Positions 8,149 to 16,014 of a stretch of 32,155 nt of DNA are shown one piece after another. A program made the position numbers and the translations under genes. Numbering within the stretch: the first letter of the stretch is position 1; each line of letters starts with the position of its first letter. The stretch is from Ruegeria sp. HKCCD8929 (GTDB taxonomy: Bacteria; Pseudomonadota; Alphaproteobacteria; Rhodobacterales; Rhodobacteraceae), in NCBI RefSeq assembly GCF_013031405.1, contig NZ_WPZY01000035.1, forward strand, positions 1 to 32,155. Direction: 5' to 3'. Under the pieces are notes generated by a model. That model was not told where the DNA came from, did not search any database, and saw only the letters and a list, made by a program, of their open reading frames with translations.

Positions 8149-8880
8149 TTATGCTCCGGTCACCGGAACCTGAGAGAAGATACTACTCCACGTCATCGAA
8201 GGTCGCCGTATCTGCTGGAGTCCAGGCACCGGAAAAACGGTCGTACCGTTAAGTGTTGAGATGCTGAAACACATGTCCATTTCCACTTTTTCGACATCAT
8301 CTTCGTCGATATCCAATCGCAACTCCATCTGGGCCGGATCCTCGACCAGGTCGAAGTGTATCGGCGCGGATAGAACAAATACCACGATCTGACCGGGGTT
8401 CACCGCTCGATTCTGGATGACGCCCTCGACGGCCGAGCGGATGCATGCTTTATCAAGCTTGGTTTGATGAAGGTCGAGGTCGGTCCCGGCCAGTGCACAT
8501 TCTGCCTGCGCAGACTGCACTTCGGCCCTAGCTCGGTCGCAACGTGCTTCGTTCACAACAAAGACCCGGCGCACGGTCACGCCTCGCTCTTCGTAACTTA
8601 GGGGCGTCTGATACACCTCGCGCGCCTCTCTAAGGGAAGCCATTGCTGTGGCAAGCCTGGCAAATGCAACTGTGGCAATTACCGTCAGGTCGAAGTCGGC
8701 TTTGCCTACAGGAGCGGTGAAGTATCCTAGCGCACGCTGCCCGTCCAAGACGGGTTTCCCGATCAAGGCCAAAAACAGGGCAACTGCCAATGGGACAACC
8801 TCAAGTGTCCTGTACCGTCGCGTCTGGTTTGGTTTGGCCAGCCCAAGTTTTTGGGCAACATCGTCCTGGCTGTCGTTCAT
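8149..8880 (-). pseudogene. Decayed HlyD/MacA-like periplasmic adaptor
   Basis: From ATG 8880 the frame gives 243 residues. It begins like roseobacter MacA-type adaptors (DDVAQKLGL, then one transmembrane helix near residue 30). It then jumps from the start of the lipoyl region (DLTVIATV) straight into the coiled-coil part, with about 60 expected residues missing. The second lipoyl half is still recognisable (LDKACIRSAVEGVIQNRAVNPGQ, followed by QMELRLDIDEDDVEKV), but the sequence degrades after about residue 205 and the beta-barrel and membrane-proximal domains are absent. No MacB-type ATPase/permease follows. It may still be translated as a short protein, since the frame is intact, but it is unlikely to work as an adaptor. 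It is first behind the FNR-type box at 8940. Confidence 0.65.
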
Positions 8881-8911
8881 TGCGCTTTCGCCCTTTGGCC
8901 GAATGCGCAAT

Positions 8912-8953
8912 GAATCTAAACATGATTTCCAATCAAACATTGATCGGGATCAA
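8912..8953 (-). promoter_or_regulatory. FNR-type box and probable promoter for the flavocytochrome operon
   Basis: Positions 8940-8953 read TTGATCGGGATCAA, a perfect match to the FNR/FnrL/Dnr consensus TTGAT-N4-ATCAA. On the minus strand a TAGATT hexamer (8918-8913) lies where the -10 element of a class II FNR promoter should be, with the box centred near -41.5 and transcription starting near 8905. This leaves about 25 bases of leader before ATG 8880. It predicts activation at low oxygen (FnrL) or by nitric oxide (Dnr/NnrR) of the minus-strand run 8880 to 5272. Confidence 0.75.
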
Positions 8954-9009
8954 CCCGATGTGGATCGAACACGGCAGCAGTTCGGCGTAGAAGTAATTCC
9001 CGCCTATGA

Positions 9010-9333
9010 CTATTCGTCTTCCAGTGAAACGATATACGCCACCATGTCTTCGATGTTTTTGTTGATCATGTATTCTGTGTAGCGAGGCATGGTTTCATGG
9101 ATGGGTGAAACGATGCGTCTCCGTATCTGCTCCTTCGAACGGTACTTTGCGATCGCAGCAAAACTGGGCGGATCCATCTTAAACGGCCCGTCCAACTCCA
9201 CATTGTGACATTGAACGCAGTATTCCTCGGCTATGTCCTTGCCCATTTGAGAGTTGACTTCCTCGGCCACAAGCGAAGTAGCCGCAGTCCACAATGCAAA
9301 GACCGATGGTGGAAGAATCCGCGTTGCTTTCAT
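9010..9333 (-). CDS. Small periplasmic c-type cytochrome
   Basis: The 107-residue protein has a signal peptide (about residues 1-23, AT-SLVA cleavage region) and one haem-binding motif CVQCH (residues 39-43). The C-terminal region looks like class I cytochromes c: ETMPRYTEYM supplies a likely methionine ligand (M82), followed by a helix ending DMVAYIVSLEDE. The role is single-electron transfer in the periplasm. A GAAGGTGGG ribosome-binding region precedes the ATG. It lies directly upstream of, and on the same strand as, the flavocytochrome operon, though the FNR-type box in between probably starts a separate transcript. It could be the periplasmic electron partner of that flavocytochrome; this is inference from position. 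Confidence 0.88.
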   Translation of the reverse strand: MKATRILPPSVFALWTAATSLVAEEVNSQMGKDIAEEYCVQCHNVELDGPFKMDPPSFAAIAKYRSKEQIRRRIVSPIHETMPRYTEYMINKNIEDMVAYIVSLEDE

Positions 9334-9780
9334 GTTTCAACCCACCTTCAAGGGATGCTGTTCTTGATAAATTACGAGGGTTCTCGTGGCAACTCGGATA
9401 AGCGGCTTCCACTCACTAGAAACGCGGAACCAAGGTTGAAGCGACTTCGAAGGATGTGCCACTAATCCTTGGAACAGCAGGGAAGAGCCTCCGCCTCGAG
9501 GTACCCTTCCTGACAGTTTTGCAAATAGCCGAAACCCGGATGCAGTTGCCCGCAGAACTGCCGCTTTCAGATCGTGTTGGCGACCTCGACGCCGTCGAGT
9601 GCAATCTGAGCCCACCTTGACCAATGCCGCAGTGAGCATGAATGTCAGCTTCTGATGTCACGATGGTGAAGCGATGTAGGTGTTTGGTACCCAGACCCCA
9701 ATTTGCACGATGCTGCGACGATCAGGAATAGCGGCACTGTTTCCTAAGCGGCTGGTCAACCTGGTTTCTGTCTTAGTCTA
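9334..9780. other. Gene-less stretch between divergent units
   Basis: About 450 bases separate the minus-strand cytochrome from the plus-strand nitroreductase. Open frames on the minus strand here (up to 100 codons) are rich in arginine and serine, show no motif and lack ribosome-binding sites; I regard them as chance. The promoter of the cytochrome gene must lie at its left edge. Nothing else is recognised. Confidence 0.5.
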
Positions 9781-9822
9781 TTGACGTCGATCAATGCTGT
9801 TCCCATTCGCTCAGTTTAGCAT
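9781..9822 (+). promoter_or_regulatory. FNR-type box and -10 element for the nitroreductase gene
   Basis: Positions 9781-9794 read TTGACGTCGATCAA, fitting the alphaproteobacterial FNR consensus TTGAY-N4-RTCAA. A TAGCAT hexamer at 9817-9822 is correctly placed for a class II FNR promoter, predicting transcription from about 9829. This predicts low-oxygen or nitric-oxide-responsive expression of the downstream Acg-type gene. Confidence 0.65.
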
Positions 9823-9837
9823 CGCAATAGCGCTGGA

Positions 9838-10908
9838 TTGGAGGTTTTTTGGCATGCTGTCGCGGCACTTGGGGCGATTGGATATCGCCTTTGGCCGCGC
9901 TTGGACGGATACCGTGACGAGGTGGAGCGCCAACGGCGACAACTTTCCAGTGATCCAACGCTTCGGGAACTGGTCAGAATGGCCACGCTTGCTGCAAATG
10001 GTCACAATACGCAGCCATGGAAATTCCATTTGGACGAAAGGGGCGGGATCAAGATCCTTCCGGATTTGTCGCGTCGCACGGAAATCGTCGATCCCGATGA
10101 TCATCACCTCTATGTAAGTTTGGGATGTGCGGCAGAAAATCTGGTCATCGCGGCTGGCGCACATGGCCGACTTGCAGACGTGAATATCGAGGGCGGGTCA
10201 GAGCCGCGGATTGACATTGCGTTCGAAAAAGGACCGGCGCGCGATGGCGCGCTATATGACGCCATCCCTCTTCGGCAATCGACCCGATCAGTCTATGACG
10301 GGCAACTCATCTCTCAGGACGAAATCTACCTTTTGAAGGCGGAGGCGCAACAAGACGGGGTCTCGGTCATCATTTTCACCGATCAGGCGCAGCGCGAGGC
10401 GATTTCGGAGTTTGTCATCGAGGGAAACAGCACCCAGATGGACGATCCGGCCTTTGTCGCGAAACTGCGCGAGTGGCTCCGGTTCAGCCCCGACAAGGCC
10501 GTCGCATTGGGCGATGGCCTGTTCAGTGCCTGTTCCGGAGCTCCAGTTGCACCTGAGTGGATTGGCGGGCGCCTTTTCGAGGCGTTTTTCTCCAAGGACG
10601 CCGAGAATGCGAAGTACCGGGATCATATCCGATCCTCTGCTGGCGTCGCTGTGTTCGTCGGGGACCGGGCCGATCCCCTACATTGGATAAGAGTGGGCAT
10701 GAGTTTTGAACGCTTTGCTCTTCAGGCGACAGCGCTCGGGATCAGGAACGCACATATCAATCAACCGATTGAGGTGGCTCAGGTCCGACCCGAGTTCGCC
10801 CGTTGGCTTGGGGTGCCAGAAGCTCGGCCCGATCTCATCGTGCGTTTTGGTCGTGCGCCTGCCTTGCCGATGTCTTTGCGACGACCGGTCCAAGACGCGA
10901 TTGTCTGA
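9838..10908 (+). CDS. Acg-type nitroreductase-family flavoprotein
   Basis: The 356-residue protein is of the Acg family (nitroreductase fold, FMN). Near residues 49-61 it has the conserved ATLAANGHNTQPWKF segment, then RRTEIVDPDDHHLYVSLGCAAENL, and near the C terminus ALGIRNAHINQPIEVAQVRPEFARWLG, all characteristic of this family. Members are often induced by hypoxia or nitric oxide, as with Acg in the mycobacterial DosR regulon, and may store or sequester FMN; the enzymatic substrate is unsettled. The N terminus (FWHAVAALGAIGYRLWP) looks like a membrane or Tat-like anchor whose first residues have been lost. TTG 9838 is the only start that keeps it, and it lies about nine bases from the predicted transcription start. 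An ATG with a good GGAGG at 9854 is in the wrong frame. Confidence 0.85.
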   Translation: MEVFWHAVAALGAIGYRLWPRLDGYRDEVERQRRQLSSDPTLRELVRMATLAANGHNTQPWKFHLDERGGIKILPDLSRRTEIVDPDDHHLYVSLGCAAENLVIAAGAHGRLADVNIEGGSEPRIDIAFEKGPARDGALYDAIPLRQSTRSVYDGQLISQDEIYLLKAEAQQDGVSVIIFTDQAQREAISEFVIEGNSTQMDDPAFVAKLREWLRFSPDKAVALGDGLFSACSGAPVAPEWIGGRLFEAFFSKDAENAKYRDHIRSSAGVAVFVGDRADPLHWIRVGMSFERFALQATALGIRNAHINQPIEVAQVRPEFARWLGVPEARPDLIVRFGRAPALPMSLRRPVQDAIV

Positions 10909-11010
10909 AGAGCAACGCGTGTCCGGGCCCTGTGCTCTCAGACCATCAAAACGGCATGGGTTGGTGCTGGCGAGAGCGTTTTAACCCGGTGACGACCCGC
11001 GGTAGCTAGT

Positions 11011-11082
11011 GGCCGAAAACCGGGGAATAGCCTATATGCTACCGGGGTCGGGCAGGTCACGGCGATTTCCCCGAAACTGGCC
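11011..11082. repeat. Imperfect inverted repeat in a 272-base intergenic stretch
   Basis: Between the nitroreductase and the cyclase, GGCCGAAAACCGGGGAA (11011-11027) is mirrored by TTCCCCGAAACTGGCC (11067-11082). The arms are about 40 bases apart and differ in the middle. The two genes converge here, so the repeat could terminate transcription or be a scrap of a mobile-element end. No T-run is present. Nothing else is recognisable between 10909 and 11180. Confidence 0.35.
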
Positions 11083-11180
11083 GTGCAATCACGCCGAACC
11101 CGGCTAATTCAAAACCGACCCGTCGCCGCGGTCTGGCCTTGCAGTCGAGAAGCGGGCCACACCGACGTCCCGAATTGATG

Positions 11181-12524
11181 CTATGTAGCGGAATACACCC
11201 AAACCTTTATGCCAGACCCTCGCCCACGAATTTCCTGGTAACCAGCAAGTGCTAAGCGGTCGAGGTTCGCCACACAGCCGCTTTTTCGGATAGCATTTAC
11301 CAACTCGTCGCTGACAACGAGTTGGGCATCAAGATCACGGGTAAGGTGTTCAATCCTACTGGCAATATTCACGGTATCGCCGATCACACCGTACTCAAGT
11401 CGGCGCTCGTTGCCTATGTCTCCGGCCACAACCGGGCCCCAATGCAGTCCGATGCCCACTCGGATCGGCTCAACGCCGGACAGAAACCTCTCCTCATTCC
11501 AACCATTTAGCGCGTCGATCATCTCAAAGGCGCAGTTTAGAGCGTTTTTCGGGTCGTTCGGACTTGGGTCAGGCGTTCCGAAAGTTGCCATAAGCCCGTC
11601 GCCAATATACTTGTCCAAAGTTCCCTGGTTGTCGAAGACGGCCTTGCCCAAGCGATCATGATACTCTCGAAGCAGGTCAATCACTTCCTCAGCGCTGGCG
11701 TTTTCGCAGAGCTTCGTGAACCCCATGATGTCGGCGAATAGTACTGCGACTTCCTGCTGTCTTGCAGCGGCAATCTGAGCATTCGAGTTGCTCAACTGGC
11801 TTACGACATTTGGCGAAAAATACCGCGCCAAACTCGCGCGTTTTCGTTCGGTTGAAAGTAAATTCTGTACGAGCCGGCGGGAACGCGCGACCACGATGGC
11901 GAGGCCTGCGGACACTATCAAAACCACAAGTAACTCCGCTGCTGCGTACCCAAGGAACAGAAAGTTGAGGTCTGATCCAGCGTCAAACCAGGCCTCTATG
12001 GTTTGTTCTTCCAGATCCAGATTGCTGAAAACGCTCGGTTGGCTCAAAAACCATAGCCACATCCCGAGGCGGGCAAGAATGATGCTCAGGCCGGACCAGA
12101 CAACCAGCGAAGGCCGAAAGCTGAATGACGCCTGCATCAAGAACAAAAAGAAATAGAGAAAACGGGCCGTGTCCATTGCAATGGCCGGTGGTAAGGGGTC
12201 GTCATCAAAGGGTGAGCCGAGGGTGAAGACCAAAGCTAACAGAATGCAGTCGACGGAGACGAAAACATACTGGAGCCTTCGTCCGATATAGTGTTTGCGG
12301 GCAGCGAAGTACTGAAGCCCGCCGAGTATGACGAAGACGAAAATCTCTAATAGGTTGAAATAATACGTCAGCCCTGTTTCCGGACTGTCGATGGCTTGCC
12401 AAAAAAGAACAAGACACAAAGCGGCGGTCCGAACTTTTGCGGCCAGCATAGTGCCTCGGCGTTCCTCCTCGGCGAAGGCGGCCTCGCTGCGTTCCTGTAA
12501 CCTGGATTGGATTTTTTCTGACAT
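11181..12524 (-). CDS. Membrane-bound class III adenylate cyclase
   Basis: The 447-residue protein is predicted to make cyclic AMP from ATP. About six transmembrane helices (residues 30-215) form an N-terminal membrane domain; a short linker (TERKRASLARYFSPNVV, about 225-241) leads to the class III catalytic domain (about 255-440). Catalytic features are visible: metal-binding D265 (VLFADIMGFT) and D309 (KYIGDG), adenine-contacting K305, and the transition-state motif GDTVNIASR (382-390) with N386 and R390. The linker resembles that of other alphaproteobacterial cyclases with the RYFSP motif. It is monocistronic on the minus strand. The signal sensed by the membrane domain is unknown. Confidence 0.93.
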   Translation of the reverse strand: MSEKIQSRLQERSEAAFAEEERRGTMLAAKVRTAALCLVLFWQAIDSPETGLTYYFNLLEIFVFVILGGLQYFAARKHYIGRRLQYVFVSVDCILLALVFTLGSPFDDDPLPPAIAMDTARFLYFFLFLMQASFSFRPSLVVWSGLSIILARLGMWLWFLSQPSVFSNLDLEEQTIEAWFDAGSDLNFLFLGYAAAELLVVLIVSAGLAIVVARSRRLVQNLLSTERKRASLARYFSPNVVSQLSNSNAQIAAARQQEVAVLFADIMGFTKLCENASAEEVIDLLREYHDRLGKAVFDNQGTLDKYIGDGLMATFGTPDPSPNDPKNALNCAFEMIDALNGWNEERFLSGVEPIRVGIGLHWGPVVAGDIGNERRLEYGVIGDTVNIASRIEHLTRDLDAQLVVSDELVNAIRKSGCVANLDRLALAGYQEIRGRGSGIKVWVYSAT

Positions 12525-12640
12525 GCGCCCGTTACCTTAGACGGCTCATACAAAATCGCTAAGTCAATCTCACTTGGGCAACTTGAAAGAGAGAGTTTAT
12601 GTCGCTTACAGCTCCTCGACCATGACCAGAGGTAGTGCCA

Positions 12641-12796
12641 ATGAAAACTCGCACCTTCAGCCTGCATGCGACAATTGCTCTCTGGGCTTCGCTGCAAATA
12701 GTGACATCGCATTCAAGTGTTTTCGGTTCGACCATTGGGTCCTGGCGATGCCGCATCGGCGTGCGCTATCTACTTCACGCAGGAGTGCAAATGTGA
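12641..12796 (+). CDS. Possible small exported peptide (51 residues)
   Basis: ATG 12641 follows an AGAGGT Shine-Dalgarno by seven bases and opens MKTRTFSLHATIALWASLQIV, which looks like a signal peptide. The remaining 30 residues are unremarkable (two arginine-rich turns, one cysteine), and the frame ends at TGA 12794-12796. It could be the surviving N terminus of a decayed periplasmic protein or a chance frame. It overlaps the end of the minus-strand hypothetical gene by about 27 bases, so at most one of the two may be real. Confidence 0.25.
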   Translation: MKTRTFSLHATIALWASLQIVTSHSSVFGSTIGSWRCRIGVRYLLHAGVQM

Positions 12797-13279
12797 GCCG
12801 CGCTTCTCAAGCGTGCGTGTATCGGCTGGCAGTTGCGATGGCAGCGACAGGTTCCACACCCGAAACCCTCTTCCCCGCTTTTGAGCACAAACCTGATGTC
12901 CCAGCTTTGTAGCAGGCCAATCGACCCAATCGTTGTCAACCCTGCATAGTTGAACAAGATCACGGGCATCGCCTGCCTCATTCCACTGATGCCTGACCGA
13001 TTGAGCAACGACAGCGCATAAGCTGTTCCATCCGGCCAATGCCTCGCGGATGTAAGCGCCCGTAAAGGCCGTTTCATTCTCCATCCGCTGATAGTGCTCA
13101 TTGCTCGCCTGCAACGTGAGCATTGGGCGCTTCAGAATACGGTTAACAATTGCGTCATCCCGGACCTCGATCCAAAACGTTATATGTTCCCGCCAAACCA
13201 TGTTCTTAAGGAGAGAAGCCCGGTCGATCTTACGCAGTGTGATGTCCAGAAGAGAATTAAACGCTGGTACATCCATCAT
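12770..13279 (-). CDS. Hypothetical protein, no recognised family
   Basis: From the paired ATGs at 13279/13276 the frame gives about 169 residues. The first 95 (MMDVPAFNSLLDITLRKIDR onward, through ENETAFTGAYIREALAGWNS) look like a soluble helical domain with normal codon use. The last third is rich in basic residues and tryptophan and looks less protein-like, so a frameshift or truncation is possible. There is no signal peptide, membrane helix or catalytic motif, and the ribosome-binding site is weak. It lies between the cyclase and the lipoprotein gene with no close partner. I cannot assign a function. Confidence 0.4.
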   Translation of the reverse strand: MMDVPAFNSLLDITLRKIDRASLLKNMVWREHITFWIEVRDDAIVNRILKRPMLTLQASNEHYQRMENETAFTGAYIREALAGWNSLCAVVAQSVRHQWNEAGDARDLVQLCRVDNDWVDWPATKLGHQVCAQKRGRGFRVWNLSLPSQLPADTRTLEKRGSHLHSCVK

Positions 13280-13416
13280 AGTGTGCGTTCTTCGCGAAAA
13301 CGGTCGACAATTCCTCCACATCTCACTTCATTCCGGTTTTTGCCGCAGCCGACCTTCATATCCAAGGCGGACCTGAGAGGACCACGGAAACGATCATACA
13401 AGTTAGGGTTGATGCA

Positions 13417-13662
13417 CTAGCCTTCCTTCTTTCGGCGGTGCCCTTCGATACGGCATATCTCGTCGGCCTCCGGAATTGACATGCCCGGCGGGGCCAGCAC
13501 GGCCTCGTCCCAGGCCACTTCTTCGGGCAAGTAAAGCTGACAGGTCACAACACCTTTGGGCGTGTCTACCTCAACGGGCTCGGACTCAAAGAACGCTGGT
13601 CCTGCGCAACCCGACAAGACAGCGGCCGAGCACAAAGCGGGCAAACAAGAAACTAGACGCAT
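13417..13662 (-). CDS. Small lipoprotein
   Basis: The open frame begins at 13725, but the internal ATG at 13662 starts a clear lipoprotein signal peptide: MRLVSCLPALCSAAVLSGCAG, with lipobox LSGC and cysteine at residue 19. A GGGAG lies about 10 bases upstream, so I use that start (81 residues). The mature part is about 63 residues and acidic in the middle, and it ends in a charged RRKKEG tail. It is predicted to be lipid-anchored, most likely to the outer membrane since no aspartate follows the cysteine. The function is unknown. Confidence 0.75.
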   Translation of the reverse strand: MRLVSCLPALCSAAVLSGCAGPAFFESEPVEVDTPKGVVTCQLYLPEEVAWDEAVLAPPGMSIPEADEICRIEGHRRKKEG

Positions 13663-14094
13663 TAAAGTGGCTCCCGGTTTATGAGTTTCCAGACGGGCAG
13701 CTGAGCCGGCAACGTAACGGCACATCCCTAAGCTTACCCGACGTTAACCAGTCAACCGACTGTCGTTTAAGGGGAAAACCTGACGCTAAAGAACATCACG
13801 AAAACGTCAGGTTGTCACGACCCGCACGCGGTCATTCAAAGATCGCAAGAAGGTTTGGATTGTTCCTCGGAACTGTTGGCACATATTACTCCGCTCGAGT
13901 GGGCTCAGATCCTAATCACAGGAGAATACAGATGGCCCAATTCATGACACCGCGCGCCTATGATACGATTTCGCCCCCAGCCGGACTCGACCCCTAATTG
14001 GCGCGCCTGGGTGGATCGAGTTTTAGCTCACGCCCAAGTGGCACGACAGGGTTCGGGATGGTTTTGGTGCGAAGTTTCTTGCAGATCGAAGTGG
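13663..14094. other. Intergenic stretch with one short open frame
   Basis: About 430 bases between the lipoprotein and the glycosyltransferase. The one item of note is ATG 13932 with a strong AGGAG seven bases upstream, encoding 21 residues (MAQFMTPRAYDTISPPAGLDP) before TAA at 13995-13997. The same frame then stays open for about 40 codons beyond the TAA, into the end of the opposing gene. It may be a leader peptide or the stub of a gene broken by a nonsense mutation. No terminator or other element is recognised. Confidence 0.3.
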
Positions 14095-14946
14095 TCAATT
14101 CCACTGCAAGTCGGGGTGGAGCATAGGCATTCCCCAGCGCCCTCCTTTCTTTTCTATCTTCTTGATGCGGCCTGCACGGCGGAACCGGTAGGCGAACCGC
14201 AGCACCTCCTTGCGCAAACGATAGAGTAGGGGACCGGTATAGGAGCGGTCCTTGCGGGTTTTGACATCTGTCCGCTTGGTCATCTTTAGGAACTCAGGAA
14301 TCTCCCGGTCCGCGCTTGAGAACGAGCCAAACTGCGCCTGAATGGCGATCGCAGGCTCTAGCTGCAGGATCGGCAAGCCGTGACCCCGAGCGCCTCGGTC
14401 CTTCGGTGTCGGATCAAACAGGAAGTCGTCGACGGTGCGTTCAATCCGGGCGTCACGCGCTAGGCTGGCAGCCGATTGCGGGTCAAGCAGATAGGCTGCG
14501 GCGCTTGCTGTCAGCGACAGTGCCGGCGTCAGGGAATAGCCGTCTACGCTCGGCGCCGGTTTGCCTAGAATCAAAGGGCTTTGCACCGCGTCAAGCCGAA
14601 CGATCCCGTGAATGCCGCTTTGTTCCAGATGCCCAGCAACACGCCCAAAGTCGTCAGCAAACAACAGGTCGTCTTCCAAAACCAATCCCGGTCTACCAGA
14701 GGCTGCGATTTTTTCCCAGCAATCGAGGTGGCTGCGGAAAATCTCGATATCGCTGGGTGTCAGGCTCCAGCGGTCACTTTTCCAGCGGCCAGGTTTGACG
14801 AACGAGGGCGGCTTCCAACCACTGACCTTGATGTCAATGCACAGGGCGCGTTCGACCTTTATATCCGGCAGCAGGCGTGAGAGTTCCGACAATATGTAGT
14901 CATGCCGGTCTTGAGCGCGTTCGAGATTGATCAGATATGCCTGCAT
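14095..14946 (-). CDS. Glycosyltransferase family 25 protein
   Basis: The 283-residue cytosolic enzyme resembles LPS-type glycosyltransferases of family GT25. It begins with the family opening (AYLINLERAQDRHDYI), has the catalytic, metal-binding EDD in LVLEDDLLF (about residues 89-96), and later has an AAAYLLDPQSA segment typical of the family. It probably adds a hexose to a surface glycan. The C-terminal 60 residues are strongly basic (many K and R), which may hold it to the inner face of the membrane. It follows the FkbM-type gene with only four bases between, so the pair is surely co-transcribed. The sugar and acceptor cannot be read from sequence. Confidence 0.85.
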   Translation of the reverse strand: MQAYLINLERAQDRHDYILSELSRLLPDIKVERALCIDIKVSGWKPPSFVKPGRWKSDRWSLTPSDIEIFRSHLDCWEKIAASGRPGLVLEDDLLFADDFGRVAGHLEQSGIHGIVRLDAVQSPLILGKPAPSVDGYSLTPALSLTASAAAYLLDPQSAASLARDARIERTVDDFLFDPTPKDRGARGHGLPILQLEPAIAIQAQFGSFSSADREIPEFLKMTKRTDVKTRKDRSYTGPLLYRLRKEVLRFAYRFRRAGRIKKIEKKGGRWGMPMLHPDLQWN

Positions 14947-14950
14947 AGTG

Positions 14951-15775
14951 TCACCAGAACGGAGGAAATTCGCGGAGAGGATATTGGTTGCTGTTCGGCT
15001 TATCGAGCGGGTGCGGATAAGCGGCCTGTTTATCCGGTATTCTGGCCAGCCTGTCTTTTCTGAGCAGGGTCAGTTCCAGCAGCGGCGGGACACTGCGACC
15101 CAAAATCTGAACCGGCGCTGTGATCGTGTTCGGATGCAGATGGCAGATCACATGATTCTGGGTCAGAAGCTCAAGGAAGTCACTTAGTTTTCGGCGGTTA
15201 GGGTCCAGTAAACAGTCGTCGATCGTGTGCAATTCGATGGCAATAATTCGGAACCGGTCGAGTATGGGTCGCGGCGTAGAGGGCAGCACTTCGTACTCGG
15301 CGCCCTCGATGTCCATCTGAAGCATCAAATCGCCCTCAGCCGGCGCCGTTCGCGCAATCCAATCCGCCATTGTCATGAAGTTTTCGACGGGACCGTCTCC
15401 GATCATCATCTGTTCGAACTGCATGTTCGAAGCAAGGCAAGAGGGGGGCTCGACCGTACCGTCGGCCAGAAAGCAGGGAATGTCACGTCGGGAAATATCC
15501 AGATCGAAACCGATGGTTTCGTCCACGCCGGGGGAATATAGCGCAGCCAAGCCGTCGAAATCGTCGGGAAGCAGATAGCCGCCGTCACGTTCTGGACCCA
15601 CGCGCACCAGTTCCTTACCGCAATCCATCGGCTGGAACTTCTTCAGAAGCTGCAGGATCTCCACACGGTCGTCTTTTGAGAAAAGCATCTCTCTTTCGCG
15701 GGCGGCTGCGTTTTTTTTGCTTTCCTCACGCTTGAACAGGCGGCGGCGATTCCAGCGGGAAATCATGCTTCTCAT
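14951..15775 (-). CDS. FkbM-family methyltransferase
   Basis: The 274-residue protein resembles the FkbM/Methyltransf_21 family of SAM-dependent methyltransferases. After a basic, coiled N terminus (residues 1-35) come RVGPERDGGYLLPDDF and LYSPGVDETIGFDLDIS, corresponding to the glycine/acid SAM-binding motifs, then LMLQMDIEGAEYEVL (about 148-162), the most characteristic string of this family, and a C-terminal LELTLLRKDR strand. It probably O-methylates a sugar or lipid in surface-glycan synthesis. The tight linkage to a GT25 glycosyltransferase supports that role. It is the first gene of the two-gene minus-strand unit. Confidence 0.82.
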   Translation of the reverse strand: MRSMISRWNRRRLFKREESKKNAAAREREMLFSKDDRVEILQLLKKFQPMDCGKELVRVGPERDGGYLLPDDFDGLAALYSPGVDETIGFDLDISRRDIPCFLADGTVEPPSCLASNMQFEQMMIGDGPVENFMTMADWIARTAPAEGDLMLQMDIEGAEYEVLPSTPRPILDRFRIIAIELHTIDDCLLDPNRRKLSDFLELLTQNHVICHLHPNTITAPVQILGRSVPPLLELTLLRKDRLARIPDKQAAYPHPLDKPNSNQYPLREFPPFW

Positions 15776-16014
15776 TGCGGGCCCTTCGTGAAGTTATTTC
15801 GACGCTCAGGCATCGCCGTAGCGGGTCACGCGCCTTCGATCGTGACGGACACCATGTCCGTCGTCAGAGATTTTCGGACAAAGCGCAGTTTCGTAACGGA
15901 GGCTTTGGTTCGGCTTCTGTTTGACATTAGGCGGCAGCAGATTGGTGCTGCAAGCGGCGTTTCTGGAGGGGCTTTTCTTGATCTCCTCTTTTATCTTCCC
16001 GTCTTCAGCACAGC

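Noticed and set aside
9060..9075. TTGATCATG sequence in the cytochrome gene as a further FNR box
   Set aside because: The right half-site is absent and the position is inside the coding sequence of the cytochrome.
9337..9661. Two overlapping minus-strand frames of 80-100 codons upstream of the cytochrome gene
   Set aside because: They are rich in R and S with no motif, they have no ribosome-binding site, and the two frames compete with each other.
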